The notes: generated by a model from the sequence alone, not told the origin. Positions 17,287 to 27,321 are shown, numbered from the stretch's first letter. The stretch is 64,000 bases of DNA from Flavobacterium notoginsengisoli (GCF_014207905.1 NZ_JACHLB010000005.1:372001-436000), one strand, 5' to 3'. Translations and numbers: made by a program.

Positions 17287-18033
17287 TCAGAAAAGAATTA
17301 AGACACCCATTTCAATTCCGAAATTGTAAGTTCTATTTGTTCCAAATCCAGCACTTGGATGTATGTAGATTAAGTTATTTGGGGTAATTTTTCGTCCAAA
17401 TTCAACAAACGCGTTATTTTGAAATCCCTCTATAATTCCGTTATAACGAAAGGCTACATCTCCGGCAACCCAATTTTTTCCAAAAAAATAGAGCATAACA
17501 TTTTCAAAAAGAGTTACACTGATGTTGTTTCTATCATTTTCCCCTGCAAAACTACCTTGATATTCTAAAGTCGAGAGCCAGAGAATTCTTTTTTCATATA
17601 AATATTTTCCATAAACAACTGCTGGCATCACGACCCATTTTCCGGTGCCAAAATTTGGATCCGCAGCTGTATTAGCATAAACCCTTGTTCGTAAAGCTAT
17701 ACCATTATTATTTTTCATGTACGGAATATAGCTAACACCCATGCCAACATCTCCAATAGCGGTTTTATTAATAGAATTTGTATTGGCAGAAATTAGAGGA
17801 AGATCAAAACGTAAATTCCAGGCTTTATTTCCTATAGGCAGTAGAACTCGTACTTGTGTAGTATTGAATGACCCGTTATCGGTATCTAAATATTCATCAA
17901 AGAAAATAATTGTCTTTAGGAAATAGTGATAACGAGGCTCAGAAAAAGGACTTTTTAAGGTGTCGCTCTCTTGAGCCAAAAGTAGATGGTGAAACAAAAA
18001 AAATAAAATGCTAAGTAATTGTATTTTCTTCAT
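17287..18033 (-). CDS. Probable outer-membrane beta-barrel protein
   Basis: 249 aa from the ATG at 18033; two upstream GTG/GTT codons are not needed. The N-terminus, MKKIQLLSILFFLFHHLLLAQ, is a signal peptide. The mature part is rich in aromatic residues in alternating patterns (WNLRFDLPLI, RILWLSTLEYQGSF, KNWVAGDVAFRY) and ends in a hydrophobic residue, as expected for a small outer-membrane barrel. I do not recognise a named family. It sits alone in the same direction as the aroE group. Confidence 0.6.
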   Translation of the reverse strand: MKKIQLLSILFFLFHHLLLAQESDTLKSPFSEPRYHYFLKTIIFFDEYLDTDNGSFNTTQVRVLLPIGNKAWNLRFDLPLISANTNSINKTAIGDVGMGVSYIPYMKNNNGIALRTRVYANTAADPNFGTGKWVVMPAVVYGKYLYEKRILWLSTLEYQGSFAGENDRNNISVTLFENVMLYFFGKNWVAGDVAFRYNGIIEGFQNNAFVEFGRKITPNNLIYIHPSAGFGTNRTYNFGIEMGVLILF

Positions 18034-18102
18034 AACCACTTGTTTATAAGTGATTTAAAAATACAAAAAATACGTTAACATTTTATTTTTTTACTTCTGT
18101 TT

Positions 18103-18855
18103 TTATTTATTCCAGATTTTCCAGGCTTTTTCTGCTTGAAAAATCAGCATTTCGTGACCATTTTTGATTACTGCACCTTTTTCTTTAGCTTTTTTAAGAA
18201 AAGTAGTCTCGGCAGGGTTATAAATTAAGTCATATGCAATGTGTTTTTCTGTGAAAAACTCATAAGGCAGATTTGGACAAGCGTCTATATTCGGGCTTGT
18301 TCCTACAGGTGTGCAGTTAATTATAATTTGAAAATTATCAAAAGTAGTGGCATTAATCAAATCATAATCTATAATGTTTTCTTTTGCTTCTCTAGAAACA
18401 AAAGTATACGGAATGTTTAGTTCATCTAAAGCAAAAGCAACACCTTTAGAAGCTCCTCCTGTTCCTAGAATTAATGCTTTTTTGTGATGTGGCTCTAACA
18501 ACGGTTCTAATGATTTTTTAAAACCATAATAATCAGTGTTATAGCCTTTTAATTTACCATTTTTAGTAAACTTAATAGTATTTACAGCTCCAATTAAAGC
18601 AGCTTTTTTTGATAGTTTATCTAAGAAGGGAATAACTTGTTCTTTGTAAGGAATAGTGACATTTAATCCTTTTAAATCAGGATTATTTTTAATTAATTCC
18701 GTAAAATAGTTAATTTCAGAAATATCAAAATTTTCGTAGCTATTGCCAGCAAAAACTTCATTGTCAAATTTTTCTGTAAAGTAACCTTTTGAAAAAGAGT
18801 AGCTAATGTTGCGTCCTAGTAATCCAAAACGTCTTCTTAGTAAAATATCAACCAT
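18103..18855 (-). CDS. aroE: Shikimate dehydrogenase
   Basis: A 250-aa NADP-dependent enzyme that reduces 3-dehydroshikimate to shikimate for aromatic amino acid synthesis. Substrate-binding and catalytic residues appear in SYSFSKGYF, NVTIPYKEQV (catalytic Lys) and GYNTDYYGF (catalytic Asp). The NADP-binding loop is GTGGASKG. It begins 2 nt after the TPR protein gene, so both are in one transcript. Slightly short for the family but complete. Confidence 0.93.
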   Translation of the reverse strand: MVDILLRRRFGLLGRNISYSFSKGYFTEKFDNEVFAGNSYENFDISEINYFTELIKNNPDLKGLNVTIPYKEQVIPFLDKLSKKAALIGAVNTIKFTKNGKLKGYNTDYYGFKKSLEPLLEPHHKKALILGTGGASKGVAFALDELNIPYTFVSREAKENIIDYDLINATTFDNFQIIINCTPVGTSPNIDACPNLPYEFFTEKHIAYDLIYNPAETTFLKKAKEKGAVIKNGHEMLIFQAEKAWKIWNK

Positions 18856-18857
18856 TA

Positions 18858-20252
18858 TTATTTTCTATGTTTTTCTATATAATTTTTTACCATTTTTTTT
18901 GACCAAACTACCGGAAATAAATCTTCTATTAAAATATAGTTATCGAAGTTTAATCGTAAGCCGTTGCTTAAATGAAATTTAGCTTTTGTATTATCTTGAA
19001 TCATAAAATACAATCCAGCTAAACGATATTCGATTTCATTTTCTTCAGGAAAATATTCTGTAGCTTGTAATAAAGTTTGAATTGCACTTTCAAATTCTCC
19101 TAAAAATTGAAGAATATCAACCCAGAATAACCAAGTATCAAGTGCATAATCTCCAAATTCTACTGCTTTTCTATAGCCAAATTCAGCTTCTTCAAAGAAA
19201 TTCATTTGTTTATTGATATTGGCATATCTTTTCCAATACAAACGATTTTGATTGTCAATTGCCAAAGCTTTATTTACAAAAAACAATGCTTTTTGATAGT
19301 TTTTTTGGCGAAGGTGAAAATCAGTAATGGCAATCCAGCCCTTATCTAAAAGCGGATCTTCGTGCACCGTTTGGTTATAATATTGAATTGCTTTTGCTAA
19401 GTTTCCAAGTTTTTCATAGCATTTACCAATTCGAAGTAGCGCATATGAAGTTGCATCGTCTAATTCGATGGTTCTGTTATAGCTTTCAATCGCTTCATTA
19501 TATTTTTTAAGGCGCTCATAAGCTTTGGCCTTTTCCATAAAAGCACCTAGAAATTCGTCATCAATAAGTGTTGCGTAGTCAAAAGCTCGAATTGCATTTT
19601 CATATTCTTTTACGCCATAATGTAGACGTCCAAGCTGATGCCATGCGATTTCGCTATAAGGGTTTCTGTTTATGTATTCGTTCAAATAAACAATAGCTTC
19701 TTGATTTTGATCTAAAAATTCAAAACAGTAAACTACATTGTAAAGAGCCGACTGATCTTCTAAATCTTCTTCAAGACATTTGATGAAACTCTCTTTTGCC
19801 AATTCAAGATTATCCATAAAAAGATATTCCATTCCAATCAAGTTGTATACATCGGCATAATCATCAGTATACTGCAAAGCAATTTTTAATAATTCGACTG
19901 CCTTTTCGTGTTGATCTCTTTTGGAACAGATATTAGCTTTTTGGATATAAATTTCTTCGTTGTTTGGTTCAATTGCATATAACTCATTCAAAAGCTTTTC
20001 AGCTAAATCGAGTTTATCATCGTAAACCAGCATTTCTACTTGTACTAATTTTAAGCCCGTAGATTTTGGGTGCTGGTCTAACGCAAGTTTTAAGGCCTTT
20101 TTTGCTAAATTAGCCTTACCTATGTCTAAATAATGAAGAATTATTTCTTCGAATTCTTCAGAATCAAAAAAGAGTACTTTGTTAGTCTTTAACATCGACT
20201 CAAATTTGGATAGGGATAGGTTATAATCTTCTTCTTCGTTGCTTAATTGCAT
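18858..20252 (-). CDS. Cytoplasmic tetratricopeptide-repeat protein
   Basis: The 464-aa protein consists almost wholly of TPR units (for example DVYNLIGMEYLFMDNLELAKESF, EIAWHQLGRLHYGVKEYENAIRAF, SYALLRIGKCYEKLGNLAKAIQYY). There is no signal peptide. About eleven repeats can be traced. Its gene runs directly into aroE with a 2-nt gap. The protein is conserved in this genomic position in flavobacteria as far as I recall, but its partner is unknown. Confidence 0.8.
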   Translation of the reverse strand: MQLSNEEEDYNLSLSKFESMLKTNKVLFFDSEEFEEIILHYLDIGKANLAKKALKLALDQHPKSTGLKLVQVEMLVYDDKLDLAEKLLNELYAIEPNNEEIYIQKANICSKRDQHEKAVELLKIALQYTDDYADVYNLIGMEYLFMDNLELAKESFIKCLEEDLEDQSALYNVVYCFEFLDQNQEAIVYLNEYINRNPYSEIAWHQLGRLHYGVKEYENAIRAFDYATLIDDEFLGAFMEKAKAYERLKKYNEAIESYNRTIELDDATSYALLRIGKCYEKLGNLAKAIQYYNQTVHEDPLLDKGWIAITDFHLRQKNYQKALFFVNKALAIDNQNRLYWKRYANINKQMNFFEEAEFGYRKAVEFGDYALDTWLFWVDILQFLGEFESAIQTLLQATEYFPEENEIEYRLAGLYFMIQDNTKAKFHLSNGLRLNFDNYILIEDLFPVVWSKKMVKNYIEKHRK

Positions 20253-20458
20253 ACTTCGTTATTTTGAAATTAGCCTACTATAAATTTAGGCAACCATATA
20301 ATTGTTGTAAGGATAGGAAATTAATTGTTTTGAACAATTTAATTAACAATATATAGCGTTTTTTATTCTATTTTGGGAAGAAATCTCTCTTATTATTAAG
20401 GGATTAGCTTCTGTTTTATGATTTTTATATTGCCGAGCAAAAAATGTAAATCAAATTT

Positions 20459-21652
20459 TTAAGCGTTGTTTTTTTTCAAAATTTCATCCATAACTTCCAA
20501 AATTATTGCACAACCTTCTCTAATTTCATTTTCTGAAATAGTCAATGGTGGAGTAATTCTAATTGCACAACCTTCAAATAAAAGCCAAAATAAAATCAGT
20601 CCTTTGTCTTGGGAATTTAGAATGACTTCATTGGTAATTTCCGCCGATTCTGTCATAGCCGCCAGCATTAATCCTTTTCCTCTAACTTCTGTAATCAAAG
20701 GATGTACCAAAAGCGATCTGAAGAGTTTTTCTTTTTCTAGCGTTTCCGCCATTAAATTTGTTTCAGTTAATTCTTGCAAAGTTGCCAAACAAGCTGACGC
20801 AATGACAGGATGTCCACCAAAAGTAGTAATATGACCTAATTTTGGATTTTCTGTTAAAAGATCCATTTTTTCGGCAGAAGCGGTAAAAGCGCCAACAGGC
20901 ATTCCGCCACCCATTCCTTTGCCCATTACTACAATATCTGGAACCACGTTATAATTCTGAAAACCAAATAGTTTTCCTGTTCTTCCAAATCCTGGCTGAA
21001 TTTCATCAACAATCATCAAAGCTCCAACTTCATCGCAACGTTTACGAACTTTTTCAAGAAAATTGTTTTCTGGCTGAATAAATCCTGCGCCACCTTGAAT
21101 GGTTTCTAAAAGAATTGCAGCCGTCCTAGTGGTTATTTTTTGAAGATCTTCTTCATTATTAAAAGTAATAAAATCTACATCTGGAAGTAAAGGTCTAAAG
21201 GCTTGTTTGCGTTCTTCAAATCCCATAACGCTCATAGAACCCATCGTGTTTCCGTGATACGCATTATGGCAAGAAATTAATTGACTACGGCCCGTAGTTC
21301 TTTTGGCTAATTTTAAAGCGCCTTCAATAGCTTCTGTTCCAGAATTGACTAAATAAGTTTTATTTAAAGATTCAGGAAGGAGGGAAGCCATTAATTTACA
21401 ATATTGAACGGCTGGACTTTGAGAATATTCGCCATAAACCATTACATGCGAATACTTGTCAAGCTGATCTTTTATAGCTTGATTTACTCTAGGATGCTGA
21501 TGCCCCAATGTACAGGCAGAAACTCCAGCAACAAAATCTAAATATTTTTTATCGTTTGTATCGTATATGTAAGAACCAATAGCGTGTGAAACTTCCATTC
21601 CGAGAGGATAAGGAGAAGTTTGTGCTTGGTATTTTATAAAGTCTGGATTCAT
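20459..21652 (-). CDS. Class III aminotransferase (acetylornithine/ornithine aminotransferase-like)
   Basis: 397 aa from the ATG at 21652 (MNPDFIKYQAQ); the alternative upstream start would be TTG and falls in a repeat. PLP-enzyme motifs are clear: NSGTEAIEGALKLAK, HNAYHGNT, VDEIQPGFGRTGKLFGF and the Schiff-base lysine in VVMGKGMGGGMPVGAF. The substrate is not certain; closest in style are acetylornithine, ornithine and 4-aminobutyrate aminotransferases. Neighbouring genes (TPR protein, OstA-like protein) give no pathway clue. Confidence 0.85.
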   Translation of the reverse strand: MNPDFIKYQAQTSPYPLGMEVSHAIGSYIYDTNDKKYLDFVAGVSACTLGHQHPRVNQAIKDQLDKYSHVMVYGEYSQSPAVQYCKLMASLLPESLNKTYLVNSGTEAIEGALKLAKRTTGRSQLISCHNAYHGNTMGSMSVMGFEERKQAFRPLLPDVDFITFNNEEDLQKITTRTAAILLETIQGGAGFIQPENNFLEKVRKRCDEVGALMIVDEIQPGFGRTGKLFGFQNYNVVPDIVVMGKGMGGGMPVGAFTASAEKMDLLTENPKLGHITTFGGHPVIASACLATLQELTETNLMAETLEKEKLFRSLLVHPLITEVRGKGLMLAAMTESAEITNEVILNSQDKGLILFWLLFEGCAIRITPPLTISENEIREGCAIILEVMDEILKKNNA

Positions 21653-21667
21653 TTTTTTAAGGTTCAA

Positions 21668-21706
21668 ATTGGCAAAGTTACTAAGGTTTTAAGGTTTTAA
21701 AGTTAA
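21668..21706. repeat. Short word-like array before the aminotransferase gene
   Basis: Units GCAAAGTT, ACTAAGGTT, TTAAGGTT, TTAAAGTT follow each other just upstream of the aminotransferase start codon. Each unit ends in an A-A-A/G-G-T-T pattern. This is a degenerate member of the window's intergenic word arrays. Confidence 0.5.
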
Positions 21707-21739
21707 TTCTATATAATCTTTAAAAACTTTTGCCAGTTC

Positions 21740-22219
21740 TTATTTTTTTTCAAGTGATTCAATATCGAGCACGTCAGTTAATCGATTTAAACTGTTTTTA
21801 GAGAATCTTTTAAAAGCAACTCCGATAAACAAAAAGCGGATTATTAAGATTTGGCCTAAAGCTACAATTAGAAACAATAGAAATAAATGAATATCTTGAC
21901 TAAATAGCTGAAAAATAAAACCAGCGATAGGCAAACACAATAATATTGCTGATAAAATTTGAAATGGTTTATTGATTTCTATCTTAACAATTCCATTTTT
22001 GCTGATGATTTCTCCAGTTAAAACGCAAAAAGCGCCTCTTCCGATTTCTGAGGAAATTATACTGAAATTGTTATCGCCAATAATTCCAATAAAAGATTTG
22101 TCAGTTATTTTAGAACTCAAGCTTTCAGAAATTAATGTTCTTCTTTTTAGACGTTCTAGAGATTCTATTGGTTCTCCTACCAATTTGAAACTGTAATTGT
22201 TTGTTGGAAATATTTTCAT
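21740..22219 (-). CDS. Hypothetical membrane protein
   Basis: A 159-aa protein with two adjacent hydrophobic segments at about residues 86-130 (ILSAILLCLPIAGFIFQLF and HLFLLFLIVALGQILIIRF), flanked by soluble parts. The N-terminal part (RGAFCVLTGEIISKNGIVKIEI) looks like a small beta domain. No family recognised. It follows the OstA-like gene by 32 nt in the same direction, so it may be co-transcribed with it. Confidence 0.65.
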   Translation of the reverse strand: MKIFPTNNYSFKLVGEPIESLERLKRRTLISESLSSKITDKSFIGIIGDNNFSIISSEIGRGAFCVLTGEIISKNGIVKIEINKPFQILSAILLCLPIAGFIFQLFSQDIHLFLLFLIVALGQILIIRFLFIGVAFKRFSKNSLNRLTDVLDIESLEKK

Positions 22220-22251
22220 TCTTTGTTGGATCTCTAGAGTTTGAAAAAATA

Positions 22252-23952
22252 CTACTTGCTGTTTTTTTGAGTTTCTTTAGAAGCAGGTTTTGCAGCAGGC
22301 TTTTTCTTGTCGTAATTCAAGGTTTCTTTCCTGACTTTCATTGGAACGTTTTTACCTTTTTCTTCTTCCTCTTTGCCTTGTTTAATTAGTTTTTCATTCA
22401 TTTCATTGTCTTCCGCAGTAAAAATATCATCTTTCGATTTTATTCTTTCGTCGGCTCTCCAAACCATTCCCCTAAGTTTTCGGGCATTTTCTGGAAGCTC
22501 ATCTTCGGGGTAAATATCTCCGTCTACTTTGTTGAAAAATGTAATTGTTTCTATAGCATTATTCTCCAATATCATGTTGATTTTACTACTGACATTTTTA
22601 TTGATTCCAATCAATTCATTGTCATCATTTCTCATAAAATAAACTACTTCAGTATTTTTAATAACATCGACATCATGAAGTTTTCCATCCCGGAATTTTC
22701 CAAATAAATTGAGCCCTTTTACCTGATTAAAACCAGTTCCGAGCGTATCCCGCGAAATAACGAAAGTATTGTTAAGTACTTTTAAGGAATCAATTTTTCT
22801 GGTTTTATTATCGCCAATCAAATGCATTACATCGCCCGTAATTTGGCTTTCTCCGTTCCAAAGAATTGGTTTTCCTATTAATTTTGTTAAGGCAGTTTTA
22901 GAGTTAGAATGTATAGAATCGCATTTACCGCTCATATCGATTTTATAAAAACGAACATTATTAAAAGCTCGTAAAATTCGTTCGCCTTCTTTACCAGTTA
23001 CTAATAATTTTTTTCCGTGAATGTAAACCGAATCATTTTCAACTAAATTGATTGCAACAGCTCTTTTGGTTACAAACATCGAATCTTTAAGCTTGTAAAG
23101 TTCTGCATAATGCCCTTTTACAATCCCTTTATTGATCGAATCGGTAATTTTTACATTTCGCGTTGCCGATGCAAATTCGGTATTTCGATTATAAAATAAA
23201 CTGTCGCCTTCTATAAGTCGATCATCATATTTAATGTATGATTTCCTGAGAAAATGTGCTAGGTTTTTCTTTGTGTCGTAAAATCCTTTTTCGGTATAAA
23301 TGTAATTTTCTTTACTTGTAATTGTCGAAGGGCCAAGTAAATAAGTGTGTCCAGAATTACTATAATAATCCAAATGATTCGATTTGATTACGTATTTTGG
23401 ATTTGTAATAACAACTTCGGTTAAAAACTGAAACTTTTTTTCTGTAGCATAATACCTTCCAGATTTGCTTACCAGAGTGTTGTCTTTATTGACGATTGTA
23501 CCTTTTGTATTGTAAAAAGCTTCTTGGACATTTCTGTCAAAATTGATAGTGTCGGTTTGTAATGTTGCATCTGGAGAAGTCATAACGGCATTTCCCGTTG
23601 CAAAAGCTTTTCTTAAATTTCCGTTATACTCGGCATATTTACTGTTTAAAAACAAAGTATCGCCTTGATTTAGTTGAACATCTCCAAATGCCTTTAGATA
23701 ATTTTCTCTCTTAAAAAGATAAGCTTTATTACAAGTCATTGTAACGCCGTCATGAATCAATTTTACGTTACCGCTTAATAATAAACCTCCTGGAACCAAA
23801 TCTTCATTAACTTGGACATTGTCAGAGTTATCTATAACTATTTCTTTAGTTTTCTGTGCTTGTGTTTTTGCTTTAGGTTTTACTTGCGCGAAAGTAAATT
23901 GAACGCTTAAAAAAAGCAGACTATAAAATATGTAAAAGAGTGATTTCTTCAA
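22252..23952 (-). CDS. OstA-like organic solvent tolerance / LPS transport protein
   Basis: A 566-aa exported protein with signal peptide MKKSLFYIFYSLLFLSVQFTFAQ. The N-terminal region (GGLLLSGNVKLIHDGVTMTCNKAYLF) is the beta-jellyroll repeat of the OstA/LptA/LptD-N family, repeated along the protein with pairs such as GDVQLNQGDTLFLNSKYAEYNG. The C-terminal 60 residues are Lys/Glu-rich and probably disordered. In Bacteroidota such proteins are taken to help carry lipopolysaccharide across the periplasm. No barrel domain is visible, so this is the periplasmic bridge type and not LptD itself. Confidence 0.8.
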   Translation of the reverse strand: MKKSLFYIFYSLLFLSVQFTFAQVKPKAKTQAQKTKEIVIDNSDNVQVNEDLVPGGLLLSGNVKLIHDGVTMTCNKAYLFKRENYLKAFGDVQLNQGDTLFLNSKYAEYNGNLRKAFATGNAVMTSPDATLQTDTINFDRNVQEAFYNTKGTIVNKDNTLVSKSGRYYATEKKFQFLTEVVITNPKYVIKSNHLDYYSNSGHTYLLGPSTITSKENYIYTEKGFYDTKKNLAHFLRKSYIKYDDRLIEGDSLFYNRNTEFASATRNVKITDSINKGIVKGHYAELYKLKDSMFVTKRAVAINLVENDSVYIHGKKLLVTGKEGERILRAFNNVRFYKIDMSGKCDSIHSNSKTALTKLIGKPILWNGESQITGDVMHLIGDNKTRKIDSLKVLNNTFVISRDTLGTGFNQVKGLNLFGKFRDGKLHDVDVIKNTEVVYFMRNDDNELIGINKNVSSKINMILENNAIETITFFNKVDGDIYPEDELPENARKLRGMVWRADERIKSKDDIFTAEDNEMNEKLIKQGKEEEEKGKNVPMKVRKETLNYDKKKPAAKPASKETQKNSK

Positions 23953-24326
23953 CTGATTAAATTTTTGTCAAATTTATAAAAAAGGTTAGAACCTTATCTT
24001 GTTATTAGGATTAATTTATGTGTTTATTTTTTTAAGGTTCGAAGGTGCAGAACAATAAAGGTTGAAAGTTTTTTATCTATAATCCTTCAAATTTCTCAAG
24101 CAATTTAAAGCCATTTTTACTTTGAAACTTTACTGTTAAAATCTCAATCAATTTTATCAACAAAATTGAGAACTCTCACGTTGTAGTTGATGTTTTTAGA
24201 AACTACAAAAAACAAATGAAGCTAAGTTTCTTTTAAGTTTTAAAAAATAGTCTAAATTTAATAATTGGTTTCAGAATTCTATTCCAATTTCTGACTCCTA
24301 AAAAGAGAAGTTTAGATTAAAAATAT
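23953..24326. other. Divergent OstA-amylase intergenic region
   Basis: AT-rich. It contains a degenerate word-like stretch (AAGGTTCGAAGGTGCAGAAC near 24034) and a 7-bp inverted repeat CAATTTT/AAAATTG at 24149-24168. No exact promoter box, small gene or terminator was found. Confidence 0.5.
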
Positions 24327-26198
24327 ATGACAAAAAGTAAGTTTATTGCTGTTGGAATTGTTGCTGCCGTGCTATTTTCAGGATGCAAAACAAAAGATTT
24401 AAAAATGAGTGAAGTAAAAGAAAATCATTCTAATGATAAGAAAATTGTAGTATATCAAGTTTTTACACGCCTATTCGGAAATAAAAATACCAATAACAAA
24501 CCTTGGGGAACAATTGAGGAAAATGGCGTTGGAAAGTTTAATGATTTTACTGATAAAGCACTTCATGAAATAAAAGATTTAGGCGTTAATTATGTTTGGT
24601 ATACTGGCGTACCGCATCACGCTTTGGTTAATGATTATACAGCTTACGGAATTTCAAATGATGATCCAGAAGTGGTAAAAGGACGTGCGGGTTCTCCTTA
24701 TGCCGTAAAAGATTATTATAACGTAAATCCAGATTTAGCTGTAAATCCTGCCAAACGCTTGGAAGAGTTTGAAGCTTTGATTAAACGCACGCACAATGCT
24801 GGTTTAAAAGTGATTATTGATATTGTTCCGAATCATATTGCTCGAAAATATGAAGGAAAATCTAATCCTGCAGGTGTACGTGATTTTGGCGCTGACGATG
24901 ATGTAACGGTCGAATACAAGAGAGATAACAATTTCTACTACATTCCGAATGAACATTTTGAAATTCCAGATGGAGATGTTCCGCTAAACGGAGAAAAAAA
25001 TGCTTTAATTGATGGAAAATTTGATGAAAATCCAGCAAAATGGACAGGAAATGGTTCAAGAAAATTCAAACCAGATCAAAATGACTGGTACGAAACGGTA
25101 AAAGTGAATTATGGCGTTCGCCCTGATGGAACTAAAGATTTTCCTGAACTTCCTACAGGTTTTGATCAAAAATCATATCAAGAGCATTTTGCTTTTTGGC
25201 AGGATAAAGATGTTCCGAATTCTTGGAAAAAGTTTAAAGATATTGCCTTATACTGGACAGCAAAAGGTGTTGACGGATTCCGTTATGATATGGCAGAAAT
25301 GGTTCCTTATGAATTTTGGAGCTATATGAATTCTTCCATTAAAATGAAAAATCCTAATGCATTTCTATTGGCAGAAGTATATAATCCGAATGAATATCGA
25401 AATTACATTCGTTTAGGAAAAATGGATTATTTGTATGACAAAGTAGAAACATATGATAAATTGAAAGATGTTATTCGTGGAAATTCTTCCCCAGATGAAT
25501 TAACAAACATTCAAAAAGGAATGTCTGATATTGAACATCATATGTTACATTTTCTGGATAATCATGACGAGCAACGTTTAGCAAGTCCAGAATTTGCAGG
25601 AACTCCAGAAAGAGGAAAACCTTTAATGGTGGTTTCGGCAACGATTAGTACTTCTCCAACCATGATTTATTTTGGACAAGAAGTAGGTGAGGCAGGAAAT
25701 GAAGATGCTGGTTTTGGAAAACGTTCAAGAACTTCAATCTTTGATTATATCGGGGTTCCAAATCATCAGCGTTGGATGAATGATGGAAAATTTGATGGAG
25801 GAAAATTATCCGAAAGCGAAAAACAGCTTCGTGATTTTTACAAACGACTACTCAATTTTACCATAAGCAGTAGTGCTTTAATGGGAAGTTTTGAAGAAAT
25901 GCAGTCTGTAAATCGTCAAAATAATGAAGCATATGATGCTTTATTATATTCTTATGCACGTTGGTCTGAAAGTCAAAAACTGATTATAATTGCTAATTTT
26001 TCATCAGAAAAAGAAAGTGAATTTGATTTGAAAGTTCCATCAACACTAATTTCTAAGTGGAATTTAAAAGATGGTTCTTATGTGTTGGTAGATAAGTTAT
26101 ATTCTAATAGTAAAACCTATCTAGTAGTTAAAAATGGAGAAGGTTCTGCAAGAATTAAGATTAAACCTTCTGAATCATTTATTTACGAAATAAACTAA
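24327..26198 (+). CDS. GH13 alpha-amylase family lipoprotein
   Basis: A 623-aa glycoside hydrolase with a lipoprotein signal (LFSGC, Cys near residue 20), so it is probably anchored to the cell envelope. The GH13 regions are in order: IIDIVPNHIARK, DGFRYDMAE with nucleophile D321, LLAEVY with acid/base E350, and FLDNHDEQR with D414. The C-terminal 90 residues form the usual beta domain. It should hydrolyse alpha-1,4-linked glucans. No SusC/SusD pair is next to it, so it is not in a classical starch-utilisation locus. Convergent with a GH130 gene. Confidence 0.9.
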   Translation: MTKSKFIAVGIVAAVLFSGCKTKDLKMSEVKENHSNDKKIVVYQVFTRLFGNKNTNNKPWGTIEENGVGKFNDFTDKALHEIKDLGVNYVWYTGVPHHALVNDYTAYGISNDDPEVVKGRAGSPYAVKDYYNVNPDLAVNPAKRLEEFEALIKRTHNAGLKVIIDIVPNHIARKYEGKSNPAGVRDFGADDDVTVEYKRDNNFYYIPNEHFEIPDGDVPLNGEKNALIDGKFDENPAKWTGNGSRKFKPDQNDWYETVKVNYGVRPDGTKDFPELPTGFDQKSYQEHFAFWQDKDVPNSWKKFKDIALYWTAKGVDGFRYDMAEMVPYEFWSYMNSSIKMKNPNAFLLAEVYNPNEYRNYIRLGKMDYLYDKVETYDKLKDVIRGNSSPDELTNIQKGMSDIEHHMLHFLDNHDEQRLASPEFAGTPERGKPLMVVSATISTSPTMIYFGQEVGEAGNEDAGFGKRSRTSIFDYIGVPNHQRWMNDGKFDGGKLSESEKQLRDFYKRLLNFTISSSALMGSFEEMQSVNRQNNEAYDALLYSYARWSESQKLIIIANFSSEKESEFDLKVPSTLISKWNLKDGSYVLVDKLYSNSKTYLVVKNGEGSARIKIKPSESFIYEIN

Positions 26199-26212
26199 AA
26201 TTAAATAAATTA

Positions 26213-26260
26213 GAGAAAAACTTGCTTAGAACTGTGATCAGGATTAAGCAAGTTTTTTTA
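26213..26260. terminator. Bidirectional terminator between GH13 and GH130 genes
   Basis: Stem CTTGCTTA/TAAGCAAG around a 16-nt loop, five A before and seven T after. It lies at the meeting point of two convergent genes. Confidence 0.85.
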
Positions 26261-26262
26261 TT

Positions 26263-27321
26263 TTAAACTTCTTTTAGAAGTGAAAGGATTTCTTTTACAG
26301 AAAATGTTGCGCCACATACAAATTCGTCTGATGCACCATAATAAACCCTCAGAGTATCACCGTTTGGTTCTAGAATATGGCCATTTGTAAAGACCACATT
26401 TCCAAAAAATCCACTCAATTCGTATTCAGCTTTAGGAAACATTATTGGCTCTTCAGTTCTTGCAATAACTTTCGATGGATTTTGTAAATCCATTAAAAAA
26501 GCGCCCAAACAATATTGATGAGCCTCATTTGCGCCATGATAAATTTCAAGCCAGCCTTTTTCGGTTTTTATCGGTGCGGCACCAGCACCAACTCTTTTAC
26601 TATCCCAGTTTCCTTTTCTAGTTTTAATAATACATTGATGATTTCCCCAATGAATGCCATCTGGAGAAGAAGCGATCCATATGTAATTTCCTCCAATATC
26701 AACACTGCTAGGACGATGTAAAGCGTAGAATAAACCGTTTATTTTCTCTTCAAAAATAGCACAGTCTTTGTTATGGGCTGGAAAAATCATTCCGTGTTTT
26801 TCAAAGCTTTTCCAGTCTTTAGTGGTTCTTAAGCCAACACCAACACCATTATCTGAGACAGAAGTAAATGTGAGGTAATATTTTTCTTCAATGAAAGTTA
26901 CTCGGCAATCTTCTATTCCAAAAGTTTCTAAAATTCCTTCACCAACCAATTGAGGATAATCTTTTGGTTCATAAAAGTTTTTGCCATCTTCACTGCACAA
27001 TAATCTAATGTGCGATAAAGTGGTCAAATAATCTTTACCCTGATAATTAATAACACGAGCATCTGTCGCTATAAGTTCGGGGTGATCTTTTGAAATTTCA
27101 ATAATTTGAACAGATCCTGTATGAGTAAGAATTGGAAACGAGATTGTATTTTCTTTTTGTTTAGGTCTTTCAGCAACTCGAACTGCAAGCCATATTTTAT
27201 TCTGAAATTGAAACACGCCTGGATTTAGTAAACAGCTAATTTCTAAGCCTTCTCTACTTGGTGGTAAATCAGATGGTAATAATAATGGATTTTCTGAAAA
27301 GCGATGGGCTATATCTCTCAT
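26263..27321 (-). CDS. GH130 family glycoside phosphorylase/hydrolase
   Basis: 352 aa, no signal peptide, five-bladed beta-propeller family. Typical GH130 segments are LLNPGVFQFQNKIWLAVRVAERP, GIEDCRVTFIEEKYYLTFTSVS, HNKDCAIFEEKINGLFYALHRPS and EIYHGANE. The conserved Asp in GIEDCR is the expected catalytic acid. Members act on beta-mannosides, often by phosphorolysis of mannosyl-glucose or mannosyl-GlcNAc; the exact substrate cannot be read from the sequence. Being cytosolic, it would act on imported oligosaccharides. No mannanase or transporter is adjacent. Confidence 0.85.
   Translation of the reverse strand: MRDIAHRFSENPLLLPSDLPPSREGLEISCLLNPGVFQFQNKIWLAVRVAERPKQKENTISFPILTHTGSVQIIEISKDHPELIATDARVINYQGKDYLTTLSHIRLLCSEDGKNFYEPKDYPQLVGEGILETFGIEDCRVTFIEEKYYLTFTSVSDNGVGVGLRTTKDWKSFEKHGMIFPAHNKDCAIFEEKINGLFYALHRPSSVDIGGNYIWIASSPDGIHWGNHQCIIKTRKGNWDSKRVGAGAAPIKTEKGWLEIYHGANEAHQYCLGAFLMDLQNPSKVIARTEEPIMFPKAEYELSGFFGNVVFTNGHILEPNGDTLRVYYGASDEFVCGATFSVKEILSLLKEV

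Noticed and set aside
20466..20834. A 122-codon reading frame opposite the aminotransferase gene
   Set aside because: Antisense shadow of a well-supported gene; composition reflects the codons of the other strand.
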